A stretch of DNA of 16,193 bases from an uncultured Ruminococcus sp. (GCA_902773265.1 CACYDZ010000296.1:1-16193); one strand, 5' to 3'; positions 9,701-15,685 are shown, counted from the stretch's first letter. The notes: generated from the letters alone by a model not told the origin. Numbers and translations: made by a program.

Positions 9701-9754
9701 GATTTTACAGGTGCAAGCAAGCGTACGGAACAGATAAAAGTATATGTAAAATAA
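3794..9754 (+). CDS. Giant secreted BspA-type leucine-rich-repeat protein with nine Tyr-rich modules
   Basis: The ATG follows a perfect AGGAGG (3782-3787, 6-base spacing). The 1986-residue protein has a signal peptide with hydrophobic core around 15-28 and plausible cleavage after VAA (35-37). A Lys/Ser-rich stretch follows, then about 32 BspA-type LRR units (LRR_5 style, about 23 residues, motif IG..AF..C..L) from about 90 to 1015. Three non-LRR islands of the form (Y/F)(S/T)S.D...(F/Y).....L...P.G (near 376, 710, 949) interrupt the solenoid. An Ig-like module (about 1046-1131) leads into nine Tyr-rich beta-sandwich repeats (triple-tyrosine type, pattern YKYEYR...W....F...G.Y..RV.A.D) with anchors near 1158, 1257, 1348, 1440, 1533, 1634, 1744, 1836 and 1928. 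It ends right after the last repeat, with no LPXTG, dockerin, SLH or membrane anchor. BspA-type proteins typically bind host or polymer ligands; the ligand here is unknown. No catalytic domain is seen. Confidence 0.9.
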   Translation: MEDKEKYLSSAIPKSALSMVLTASLLLSNGYCMNVAADNTTVDDNSPSVSQKRKTDATLSASKAENVQKPSVSKEKKNAKLSSEEVIETSIYDFEYKLSENDEVIITKYIGTDTEVVIPEDFNGYYVIEIANEAFYRSKVTSVKLSSTVEKIGRLAFYDCTSLKTIDFGTSLKEIGDSAFEYCYALESVDLPDTCKKVENSAFYDCIGLKTLNLGKNMETLGNSAFGYCYSLENIVLPDTLTNMGTYCFYNNRVAKTVKFSKGLKTIAYSAFSSCYALTSIELPENLEAIDDYAFSYCSALSEIKWSANIKSIGKYAFASCSALTEFTIPDSVKSIGYEALNNCTALKSVHLGKLVSDFTVDTISGDKLLDTFTVDKDNEYYSADSHGILFNKEKTTLVRMGRGYEGSYVIPKTVTKIGRYAFSYCQKLEKVTMGNAIDTVDEYAFRGCTLLTEITFNNQLEHIGNNAFYECTALTAINFGNALQTIGSGAFYNCNKLNNVVIPDSCTTLESGAFQYCRSLSDISLGSKLVTISSNCFYNCSALTEITLPESLKTIGDSAFSGTSLENVIIPDGVETMGSWAFSSCTKVKKIHIGSGIKSLASYIFSNCTALEEVDFPSSLQSVGYESFYNCTALSEIHLNEGLTAIGTYAFQNCTSLTEVVLPESLVNMSDSAFRNCKSLKSVTADKNLTSLSAGTFYDCIALEEINVSEDNIKFTSVDGVVFDKHCTEILIFPRAKSGKYKIPDTVTKINNNAFDNAAKLTEVTIGEAVESIGAYAFAGCKSLEKIQINENCGTIGSRAFENCTTLKTVILGKYTYTIGDYIFSGCTALENVSLGERLSAISYGAFYSCKSLKSISFPDTVKSTGSYSFEYCNALEEVNLGEGIESIGYDSFGSTNISSIVIPDSVKSISNYVFSYTPLKNITIGKGLSSIDIRYNFPNTLETITVSDENLTFSSADNVLYNRDMSELIYCPRGRTDAFTIPDTVTALSDFAFQYCSKLTAIKEYGNVTAGTANTIYGINKAGFTAYVTENSYLHKLFADNGYTCEIIEDTRTQVSDCDLKYDKYVEYGYSVKANLKVFDGDKELIENKDFKAYYSNAGRYDTGEATITVYGMGEYGGNTAVKFYIYKPFVSTFDIKRTGAATYTMKNSPQEGVPEYTSKFEFAKTEDVQAGNPVWTTIPNPDNLSGISYFFEEDGEFTVRSTVTDKIDNMVIRQQEISVTAPRARMSFSDDKPAFGKTITITAYGNNFGKNKRYKFETNYGETEEWTTVSDFSTTNREIDLTFDKAGIYQVRLTVTDDAGNTAEKTQKFEIVKPSVDFVLSKPPALNEEVLIKTSIDSVADDYAYKYEYRKSGETGWTVIKNFTSAKNCPCSFAEAGIYQIRVTSRYKNDTSIKSTKIKSVVLSKPLVTLTAPETAEMGTQAILKAGTEFFGEAVTYKYQYKSVTDTQWRNLYNGAETFAKLTLQQTGTYTVRVIATDGFGNKSTSTKKIAVTGAVVELLADNSKVYVGDTVQLSTRFKSYQGSTADYTYKFEYRECLSSTWHTLQDYSGNGSATFKARQCATSDQYAQYAGMYEMRVTAKDGNGVTSTSNITVLVKKMELTFGLSEYKVVPDTEVTLSANVVGGEKPVKFMYEFKKDDSNIWQPLVYSNYTEHDVIRFKFSAEGNYSIRVSAKDKNGLTIGNTTDSGGVGYEGKPVTLVVKNPVVHTLTSSVYPSYTRILKGKDVKITAYSQYATGDVKYRFTAKHTPSGKETVLQEFDSNDQIIFNGEQEGNYAVTVTVKDSVGHISTSVANISVTDYSLSISSNYPEVTSGRDFHITANVTYSNEDIYRFKYEYRLKGSSSWKMVSDFTEESVQRFNLYTTGTYDIKVTAQNSEGIEKTATISVKVNEKLNSFISAMPSHITVNSDTVLICTSTGGTGSVIYEYEYCLTGTGEWHKFSAYNNSSVTTFSADTAGVYKIRATAKDFTGASKRTEQIKVYVK

Positions 9755-9761
9755 TTCCGGT

Positions 9762-9801
9762 TGAGCGGTTGAATAAGTATTGGCTTTACCTCAACCGCTC
9801 A
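9762..9801 (+). other. Intercistronic hairpin between the two giant genes
   Basis: TGAGCGGTTGA (9762-9772) pairs perfectly with TCAACCGCTCA (9791-9801) across an 18-base loop. It starts 8 bases after the stop codon of the LRR gene. The hairpin is followed by GGGAAAAAATAA, not by a T-run, so it is not a typical intrinsic terminator for + strand transcripts. It is more likely an RNA stability or processing element that sets different levels of the two messages. The next gene has its own AGGAGGA ribosome binding site (9817-9823). Confidence 0.7.
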
Positions 9802-9832
9802 GGGAAAAAATAATTCAGGAGGAAAAAACACT

Positions 9833-12800
9833 ATGAGAAAACTTGGCAGAAAAATCATATCTGCCGTTGTGACCGTTACTATGCTTACGGGTGTTATTGT
9901 GCCGACAGCTTTTGCCGAAACCGATAACAACGGTGTGATAAGCACCAAAAAAGTCCGTATGAATGCGGTTGCGGAAGATATTCTGAAAATCTTTCAGAAA
10001 AAAGAAGAACATACCCGTTCTCTGGAAATTACCGATATTTCCTTTAACATCAACAGGGATTTTGACCAGAACTGTTATGTTACGGTAAAGAATACGGGAA
10101 AAGAAAATCAGGAATTTTTCCTTTCTTCAGACAACCCCTATGATGATATCTTTCTGGGATTTGTCGAAGCAGGGTCTGACACACAGCCGACACTGTTGAC
10201 AGCAGGAGAAAGCACAAAAGTAAAACTTACGGTATTCGCTCAGAAAGCGTCAAAGAATACCTATACCATACCCGTAAAGGCTTATACGATTGACGGAACA
10301 AACAATATTCTTGATGACGAAAAGGAAATTACCCTCAATCTTCCCGAAGAAGAACTCAAATTCACCTGTGACCTCACCGCAAGCGATGAAGATACATTGG
10401 AACAGAGTTATCTTATTGTCAACAACGGCAAGCCGTTGAGCAGTGTGGATATCTATGCTGATGATACGATTGCAGACTATGTGACCTTTGAACCGGGTAT
10501 CACCGAAACACCTGTAAAGGCAAAGGAGAATATTTCCCTTAAAGTCCGTCCCAATCTCAATGCCATGAAAAAAGACAATATCACCCGTGCAGAGGGAAAT
10601 ATTGTCATTTCGTCAGCTGGTAAGGAACAGAAATTTGCCTTAGTCATGGACACACAGGGAAAAGAAATCCATTCCATTACCATGCAGCAGCTTATCGACT
10701 ATCAAAGAGGAAATAAACAGTATTATAATCTTGAAGCAGATTCAACTAATTTTTCTGACAGTATCGAAGTTACCGATAATACCGAAAGCGGCGGAGAGTA
10801 TTCCATATCTTACGAAATACCTTTTGTCGATAAGAATACAGATACACAGGTTGCCAAAGAGATTTCAGAAACAAAAATTTCCGCATACAACGGCAATCAG
10901 CCGTCAGGAACGGTTATTGATTACGATGTTCACGAAGAAGATGACGGACTGGTTATCAGTACTCAGGTTGTTGTATCTACAAGTGATATACTGGATTTGG
11001 CTCAGGCAATACAACAGCAGCTGGAAAATACTCCTGTTGACGGTGAAGCCAGTATTGTCGCTCCTGACGAAACTTCCACAAAAAAATCATCAAAACTTCC
11101 CAGCGAAGCAGTGATGAAAGAACTGTTCAGCGGAAAAGAAAAGAGTTTTGAAGAAAACTTAAACACGGCGATTGGCTACATCAAAGACGGCAGTATGACG
11201 CTTGTCAGCGGTGGACAAGCACTTATTAAAACATCTACAAAAATCGTGGAAACAGGCAGGGATGGTAAGATAAAGGATATCGCACAAGGTATTGTCAATT
11301 CCGACAGTGGAAAGTTTATCAAGGATTTTGACAATAAGACTTTGGGCAAGGTTTATAACGGAGCTTCCAAAGTAAATGATGTCTGGACTATTGGTTCGGG
11401 AGCATACACACTGATAACCAGAGAACATTTCAAAAATGTCAATAAAGTAGAAAACTCCCCTAATGTTTCTTATGTAGACAAAGAGGTTTATAAAGCGTGT
11501 GCCACTTCAAAAGATATTATGACAGGTGTTGGTATGACGATGGCGGTTGTTTCTCTTGCCGGAGGTCCTGTGGGATTTTTTGTAGGATTGGGTATCACAT
11601 TGGCAAGTTACGCTGTCAACAAGTATCTTGATGATGAAATGGATCGTATTGAGGACGAAGCAGACATAGATAAAGATGACCCTGATGGTTCAGCAGATAC
11701 CTCCAAAAACAAGAGAAATCAGTGTACCAATGCCCAGAAAATAGCTGTACCATGGAATCCACCACTTGGCGGAGGAACATACAGTGGTGGCAGCGGAACA
11801 CCCGGCGGACATACACCTCAGACCCCTACCAGTCCACCGACTGAACCACCCACTTCTCCTACCGAACCTCCCACAGCCCCCACAAACCCCACAAACCCCA
11901 CAGACCCTACAAACCCTACAAACCCCACAGACCCTGTTGTTAAACCTACATGGACTTTCTACCTCAAAACAGATAAGGACAGTGTACCGCAGGACGAAGA
12001 CCTTACTTTATGGATGGAATCCAATGTCGATTTATCCCAGTTTGTATTCAAGTATCAGTATATGAGAGGTATCGAAAGCTGGGTAAATCTCACAGACGAT
12101 TATGTGGAAACCAAACAGCTGACAACCTCTTTCCATAAAACAGGAGATTATGTCTTACGGGCAATCGTCAAATCAAAGACAAATCCCGATTTCTGGCTTT
12201 GCGTTGACAAGAAACTCACCGTCACAAAAGCGGCAAACTCCAAAGCATTCGACAATTCACAGATGAATGTATTCGTATCGACAAGACTTCAGGCAGGCGA
12301 TGAATCTTCAAACGATATGAATATGTCTACCCGTTATATGGTAAACGGCGTGTTTGCCGGACAGACACTCAATGATGGTCATTCCAGCTTGTCTATGGTA
12401 AGACTGGATATGAGTAATGTCAAACTTGACGGTATCAATACCATCACCGCAAACTATTCCACAACCCCTACCCATTACAGAACGGTATCGGATATGGAAA
12501 TTATTACCTACTATCCTTTCGATACAGAAGTGGATTATGTAGGCAGTCTTGATGATTACCGTGATATGACCCTTAAACCCGACTTTTCGGTATACGAAGA
12601 AAATATCTATGTTGACGGCGATTTCTATGTCGGCGAAGAAACCACTCTGCATTGTGATGTCTACAACCGAAACCTCGCAGGAGGCTGGTACGATATTATC
12701 ATCAAAGACGGCAATCAGGTTCTCTATACTGCCCAGAATGAAAGACTGAGTTCCATGTCGGCAAAGAATATCGAAATCGCATGGACACCGCAAACCTTGA

Positions 12801-14509
12801 AAAGTAAGATTTCTGTACAGCTTATCAACAAATGTACCGTTTCTCAGGAAGTCACTGATGATAACAACTTCGCCGAAAGAACACTGGTAGCTACAGAATA
12901 TCAGGTACCCGAAATCGGCGGAATTACCGCAACCACTGCCCTCGAAAACAGAGCTTTCTCCGTTTATACCGATATCAGCCATATCAAAAATCTTACAGAT
13001 GTAAAGATGTATATTGACGATACCGAAGTGACAGAACTGAAATCTGCTTTATCCGGCAATACAAAACGCTTCTGGTATGACTGTAAAGGTATCACAAGTG
13101 GAAAACATATTGCCAAATTCGTTGCTACTTACGAAAAGGCAGGCAATAAGTTTGATGTTACCGAAAACTCTCTGACTTTTGAAGTTATTCCGCTGGATAA
13201 ATCCACAACTACTATTGCGAAAAATACCGCAGACGGTATAAAAAATGTTTCCGCAGATGTCTATAACCGCAATAATTATGTATCCTCTTATTCCTGCAGT
13301 GATGACGGTACTATCATCATTCCGTTTACAGAGGCAATGTATAAGAATACAGAGGTCTATCAGATAGTAGTCTATACTTCAAAAGGAATATATGTTACAC
13401 CGCTTAAAGCCGGTGTCATCAAGGTAGATAATCCGTATATTCAGAATACATTCAATGTCAATGGCAACGGTATGCACAATTTCCGCTATGCTAATCTGTA
13501 TATCAGAAACAGTAAATCCGATTACTATACGAATATTCCCTATAAAATGCTGAACAACAACAAAAATGGTACTTATGTTATCTGTATGGACAACAGTAAC
13601 TACAGTAAATACGACAAAGCTGAAGATGCTTATATGCTGGTAGTTACATCAGGAAATGTCGTACATAAATTACAGCTGATTGAAAACGGTAAAAGGGTAA
13701 GTGATTTCAGTAAGACTATCAATCTTTCCAACAGTAATGTCTATAGTCCTGTTATTTCCGCAGCATTCCTGCCTGCATTACCTGTTTTGAGTGATGGTAA
13801 TGTCAGAAATGTGAAGTCAAGCTGGAATACCTCCTATCAGGGAAAAGCGGATATTGTGGTATCAGCTTTCGACAGCGAAGTTGTCAGCAAAAGTACGGCT
13901 AACGGAAAATCTGTACAGCTTGCTGAAAATGATTACAGTATTTCCTATACATTGAAATCTATCAATTATATCTTCAATGTGGAAAAGGGTATTTCCGTCG
14001 GTGATACAGATATTACCAACAGAATAGAAAACAGATTTGAGGGTAATATCAGTACCGTTGCAAGTGCTGAGGAAAAAGAACTTATCAACATTGATGTATA
14101 CGATATGTTGGATAAGAACGGAAATCAGCTCAGATATGTCACTGCCGTAAATAATAAGCCAATAAAGATTACCGTAAAATTCACCGATACCCAAAATCCC
14201 GAAAATGTTTATACAAGAACCGTAAAAACAGATACTTGGGACGGAAGTCTTACCGCTGTGGAAGCACCTGAAAAAGCCGGAGAATATATAGTCAGTGTTT
14301 CATTCAGTCTTGTTACCGAAACGGCTAAGTATGGTGATTTGAACTATGACGGCAAAATCAATTCCGCAGATGTATCACTGATGAAGAAGTTCCTCTATAC
14401 CGACCTCAAACCTAAAGATAAGGAATTTCTTGTGGCAGATATCGATAAATCAGGTGTGATTGACAAAAAAGACCTGAATTTATTGAAAGAAATGCTGAAA
14501 TCGGCTTAA
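9833..14509 (+). CDS. Giant secreted dockerin-bearing multidomain protein
   Basis: The 1558-residue protein has a clear signal peptide (MRKLGRK, hydrophobic core, cleavage after AFA, residue 28). Two Ig-like beta domains cover about 60-285, and a mixed region runs to about 420. A mainly helical region (about 425-620) contains a long Gly-rich hydrophobic segment (561-597, including AVVSLAGGPVGFFVGLGITL) followed by an acidic stretch. A Gly then Pro/Thr linker (645-705) precedes one Tyr-rich module (anchor FKYQY near 739), beta-rich domains and a CARDB-like domain (about 923-1023). A type I dockerin (1500-1558) ends the protein: loop 1 is D1502, N1504, D1506, D1513 and loop 2 is D1536, D1538, S1540, D1547. 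The dockerin predicts docking to a cohesin on a scaffoldin not in this window. No glycosidase or protease motif is recognisable. Start is set by AGGAGGA at 9817-9823. It lies 78 bp after the LRR gene and is probably co-transcribed. Confidence 0.9.
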   Translation: MRKLGRKIISAVVTVTMLTGVIVPTAFAETDNNGVISTKKVRMNAVAEDILKIFQKKEEHTRSLEITDISFNINRDFDQNCYVTVKNTGKENQEFFLSSDNPYDDIFLGFVEAGSDTQPTLLTAGESTKVKLTVFAQKASKNTYTIPVKAYTIDGTNNILDDEKEITLNLPEEELKFTCDLTASDEDTLEQSYLIVNNGKPLSSVDIYADDTIADYVTFEPGITETPVKAKENISLKVRPNLNAMKKDNITRAEGNIVISSAGKEQKFALVMDTQGKEIHSITMQQLIDYQRGNKQYYNLEADSTNFSDSIEVTDNTESGGEYSISYEIPFVDKNTDTQVAKEISETKISAYNGNQPSGTVIDYDVHEEDDGLVISTQVVVSTSDILDLAQAIQQQLENTPVDGEASIVAPDETSTKKSSKLPSEAVMKELFSGKEKSFEENLNTAIGYIKDGSMTLVSGGQALIKTSTKIVETGRDGKIKDIAQGIVNSDSGKFIKDFDNKTLGKVYNGASKVNDVWTIGSGAYTLITREHFKNVNKVENSPNVSYVDKEVYKACATSKDIMTGVGMTMAVVSLAGGPVGFFVGLGITLASYAVNKYLDDEMDRIEDEADIDKDDPDGSADTSKNKRNQCTNAQKIAVPWNPPLGGGTYSGGSGTPGGHTPQTPTSPPTEPPTSPTEPPTAPTNPTNPTDPTNPTNPTDPVVKPTWTFYLKTDKDSVPQDEDLTLWMESNVDLSQFVFKYQYMRGIESWVNLTDDYVETKQLTTSFHKTGDYVLRAIVKSKTNPDFWLCVDKKLTVTKAANSKAFDNSQMNVFVSTRLQAGDESSNDMNMSTRYMVNGVFAGQTLNDGHSSLSMVRLDMSNVKLDGINTITANYSTTPTHYRTVSDMEIITYYPFDTEVDYVGSLDDYRDMTLKPDFSVYEENIYVDGDFYVGEETTLHCDVYNRNLAGGWYDIIIKDGNQVLYTAQNERLSSMSAKNIEIAWTPQTLKSKISVQLINKCTVSQEVTDDNNFAERTLVATEYQVPEIGGITATTALENRAFSVYTDISHIKNLTDVKMYIDDTEVTELKSALSGNTKRFWYDCKGITSGKHIAKFVATYEKAGNKFDVTENSLTFEVIPLDKSTTTIAKNTADGIKNVSADVYNRNNYVSSYSCSDDGTIIIPFTEAMYKNTEVYQIVVYTSKGIYVTPLKAGVIKVDNPYIQNTFNVNGNGMHNFRYANLYIRNSKSDYYTNIPYKMLNNNKNGTYVICMDNSNYSKYDKAEDAYMLVVTSGNVVHKLQLIENGKRVSDFSKTINLSNSNVYSPVISAAFLPALPVLSDGNVRNVKSSWNTSYQGKADIVVSAFDSEVVSKSTANGKSVQLAENDYSISYTLKSINYIFNVEKGISVGDTDITNRIENRFEGNISTVASAEEKELINIDVYDMLDKNGNQLRYVTAVNNKPIKITVKFTDTQNPENVYTRTVKTDTWDGSLTAVEAPEKAGEYIVSVSFSLVTETAKYGDLNYDGKINSADVSLMKKFLYTDLKPKDKEFLVADIDKSGVIDKKDLNLLKEMLKSA
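11879..11932 (+). repeat. 9-bp tandem repeat encoding a Pro-Thr-Asn/Asp linker
   Basis: There are six in-frame copies of a 9-base unit, CCC ACA AAC, varying to CCT ACA AAC and CCC ACA GAC, encoding PTN/PTD triplets. It is the end of the Pro/Thr-rich linker of the dockerin protein. Unit length keeps the frame, so copy-number changes would lengthen or shorten the linker without breaking the gene. Confidence 0.9.
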
Positions 14510-14511
14510 AA

Positions 14512-14556
14512 AACTTTTTTATCTCTGCCCACGAACCAAAAAAGTTCGTGGGCAGA
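14512..14556. terminator. Alternative hairpins after the dockerin gene, possible bidirectional terminator
   Basis: A perfect 13-bp stem, TCTGCCCACGAAC (14524-14536) with its complement at 14544-14556, lies just after the stop codon. It overlaps a second possible 9-bp stem, AACTTTTTT (14512-14520) with AAAAAAGTT (14538-14546). The two cannot form together. On the + strand no T-run follows the main stem. On the minus strand a GTTTTTT run follows it after about ten bases. The stem shares CCCACGAACTTTTT (minus strand) with stem-loop element copy A, so it may be a partial fourth copy. Confidence 0.6.
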
Positions 14557-14656
14557 AATAAGTATAGTTGCTAGTATTCTCTTGTCGGTAAGTCTGTAAA
14601 TAATTCTGTCAAAGTCCATTTTTGTTTTATTCTATTCACTATTTTCCCTATGCTCA

Positions 14657-14665
14657 ATTATACCA
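14657..14665 (-). promoter_or_regulatory. Extended -10 promoter candidate (minus strand)
   Basis: On the minus strand TGGTATAAT reads from 14665 to 14657, a perfect extended -10 element (TGnTATAAT). No good -35 lies upstream, as is usual for extended -10 promoters. A transcript from about 14650 would run leftward for roughly 140 bases into the hairpin at 14556-14512. Whether it is used is unknown. Confidence 0.4.
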
Positions 14666-14672
14666 TAAAATA

Positions 14673-14701
14673 TTGATAACGCGAGCTTTTTGCTTTATAA
14701 T
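14673..14701 (+). promoter_or_regulatory. Sigma-A-type promoter candidate (plus strand)
   Basis: TTGATA (14673-14678) and a perfect TATAAT (14696-14701) are separated by 17 bases. The nearest downstream gene is rplU, about 350 bases away and with its own better-placed promoter. A run of seven T at 14774-14780 follows a weak CAGGT/ACCTG pairing and could end a short transcript of about 70 bases. Functional use is uncertain. Confidence 0.45.
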
Positions 14702-14763
14702 CAACCTTTCTGTCTTGTTGAACTTTCAGGTTTCACGGTTTCAGGAACACTTAAAAACTGGCG

Positions 14764-14832
14764 ATACCTGTTATTTTTTTATTCAGGTCTTTTAATTTTT
14801 CTGTTTTTGCATAGAAGTCCATCATAATTACT
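14764..14832 (-). repeat. Short dispersed repeat, copy 2 (inverted)
   Basis: On the minus strand this carries TGGACTTCTATGCAAAAACA, then GAAAAATTAAA (14821-14791), and AAAATAACAGGTAT (14777-14764), matching copy 1 at 3421-3489 with the same order and nearly the same spacing. In this copy an ATG is in frame with a 23-residue open stretch beginning MDFYAKTEKLKDLNKK. I do not recognise the protein. It could be the 5' end of a degraded insertion sequence or small gene, or a non-coding repeat. Confidence 0.75.
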
Positions 14833-14937
14833 TATTTTGATTATGTTTCTCTATATTATGGAGATTTGTTGGGATAAAATTAGTTTTCGAGGAAGTCTAA
14901 TAAATCCCATTGATAAATTTCTTCTGAAAATTTTGTA

Positions 14938-14966
14938 TTGACAAAACAGAGTTTGTTTGTTAGAAT
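14938..14966 (+). promoter_or_regulatory. Promoter of the rplU-prp-rpmA operon
   Basis: TTGACA (14938-14943, perfect) and TAGAAT (14961-14966, five of six) are separated by exactly 17 bases. The predicted start of transcription is near 14973, leaving a leader of about 80 bases before the L21 start codon. It is the strongest promoter match in the window. Confidence 0.85.
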
Positions 14967-14972
14967 AGTGAT

Positions 14973-15052
14973 ACCGCTTATTTCGGGCATGATAAGTGAA
15001 TGAATTTTCCGCCTGTAAATAGCGAGTTTTGAATAAAAAGGTGGTACAAAAT
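14973..15052 (+). promoter_or_regulatory. 5' leader of the L21 operon, possible autoregulatory RNA
   Basis: The leader contains a 7-bp stem, CGCTTAT (14975-14981) with ATAAGTG (14992-14998, one G-U pair), and a loop with UUCGGGCAUG. A second Cys/Gly-coding-free segment with CGCC...GCG follows near 15010-15023. Firmicutes rplU operons often carry a structured L21 leader for feedback control by the ribosomal protein; position and size fit. I could not confirm the family consensus by eye, so the specific assignment is tentative. Confidence 0.4.
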
Positions 15053-15361
15053 ATGTACGCAATTATCGAAACAGGTGGCAAACAGTACAAAGTAGCCAAC
15101 GGCGATGTTGTTTTTGTAGAAAAACTCAACGCTGAAGATGATGCAACTGTAGAATTTAAAGTTGTAGCTGTTGCTGACGATAACGGTATCAAAGTCGGCA
15201 CACCTTATGTTGACGGAGCAAGCGTTACCGCTAAAGTTCTCAAAACAGGTAAGGGTAAGAAAATCACTGTAGCAACTTATAAACCCAAAAAAGGTGAAAA
15301 GAGAAAAATGGGTCACAGACAGCCTTATACAAAGGTTGAAATTCAGACAATCAATGCGTAA
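15053..15361 (+). CDS. rplU: 50S ribosomal protein L21 (bL21)
   Basis: The 102-residue protein begins [14 protein letters not shown], the family's invariant start, and has the usual C-terminal block [19 protein letters not shown] (17-20 residues from the end region that contacts 23S rRNA). L21 binds 23S rRNA in the large subunit. ATG 15053 is chosen over an in-frame TTG at 15029 because AAGGTGG (15038-15044) lies 8 bases upstream of it and because all known L21 proteins start at MYAI. It is the first gene of the canonical Firmicutes rplU-prp-rpmA operon, with its own promoter at 14938-14966. Confidence 0.97.
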   Translation: MYAIIETGGKQYKVANGDVVFVEKLNAEDDATVEFKVVAVADDNGIKVGTPYVDGASVTAKVLKTGKGKKITVATYKPKKGEKRKMGHRQPYTKVEIQTINA

Positions 15362-15364
15362 TGT

Positions 15365-15685
15365 ATGATTGAAGTAAATTTGTACACACTTGCAGACGGT
15401 GATTTGGTAGGATTTAGGCTTTCAGGTCATTCGGGGTATGCGGAAAGTGGCAGTGACATTGTATGTTCGGCAGTATCATCGGTAGGACTGATGGTTGCCA
15501 ACACTATTACGGAAATCATGAAGATTCCCGCTGAGGCTACGGCTGAAGACGGAAATATCTGTCTGAGAATTTTCTCAGCTCAAGCAACAGCCTGTCGTGA
15601 TATATTACAGGGGTTTCGGTTGCATATGCTCCTTATGGAGGAACAATATTCTGATTATATCGTGGTAAAACTTACGGAGGTGTAG
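15365..15685 (+). CDS. prp: Ribosomal-processing cysteine protease Prp
   Basis: The 106-residue protein (YsxB family) shows the signature GHSGYAESGSDIVCSAVS with the catalytic pair His22 and Cys34 at the same positions as in the Staphylococcus enzyme. Prp cuts the N-terminal extension off ribosomal protein L27, encoded next door, which is needed for a functional peptidyl-transfer region. ATG 15365 is 3 bases after the rplU stop. No good ribosome binding site is seen, so translation is probably coupled to rplU. An ATG at 15361 overlaps the rplU stop but leads to a stop after three codons. Both catalytic residues are intact, so it should be active. Confidence 0.95.
   Translation: MIEVNLYTLADGDLVGFRLSGHSGYAESGSDIVCSAVSSVGLMVANTITEIMKIPAEATAEDGNICLRIFSAQATACRDILQGFRLHMLLMEEQYSDYIVVKLTEV

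Larger units (their letters stand above)
14557..14937. other. Intergenic gap without an intact gene
   Basis: About 380 bases between the hairpin of the dockerin gene and the ribosomal operon promoter. It contains divergent promoter-like sequences (14657-14701) and the second copy of a short dispersed repeat (14764-14832, minus strand). Small open stretches on the minus strand exist, including one ending KFSEEIYQWDLLDFLEN at 14880, but none has a ribosome binding site or a family I recognise. The AT content is high, like that of the gap at 3058-3793. Confidence 0.6.

Noticed and set aside
9762..9812. Intrinsic terminator after the LRR gene
   Set aside because: The stem is good but it is followed by GGGAAAAAATAA and not by a T-run, so it is listed as a hairpin of unknown role.
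11869..11935. CRISPR-like short repeats
   Set aside because: They are in-frame 9-base tandem units coding for a Pro/Thr linker, without spacers; no CRISPR array or cas gene is present in the window.
12308..12982. Long open stretch on the minus strand (224 codons) opposite the dockerin gene
   Set aside because: It is antisense to a continuous coding region with consistent domain content; no start signal or family match.
15029..15052. Upstream TTG start for L21 giving eight extra residues
   Set aside because: L21 proteins start at [14 protein letters not shown], and AAGGTGG is correctly placed for the ATG at 15053; the TTG lacks a ribosome binding site.
14880..15062. Minus-strand open stretch ending KFSEEIYQWDLLDFLEN
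   Set aside because: It runs across the promoter and leader of the ribosomal operon in antisense; the peptide tail looks gene-like but no start signal or family could be supported.
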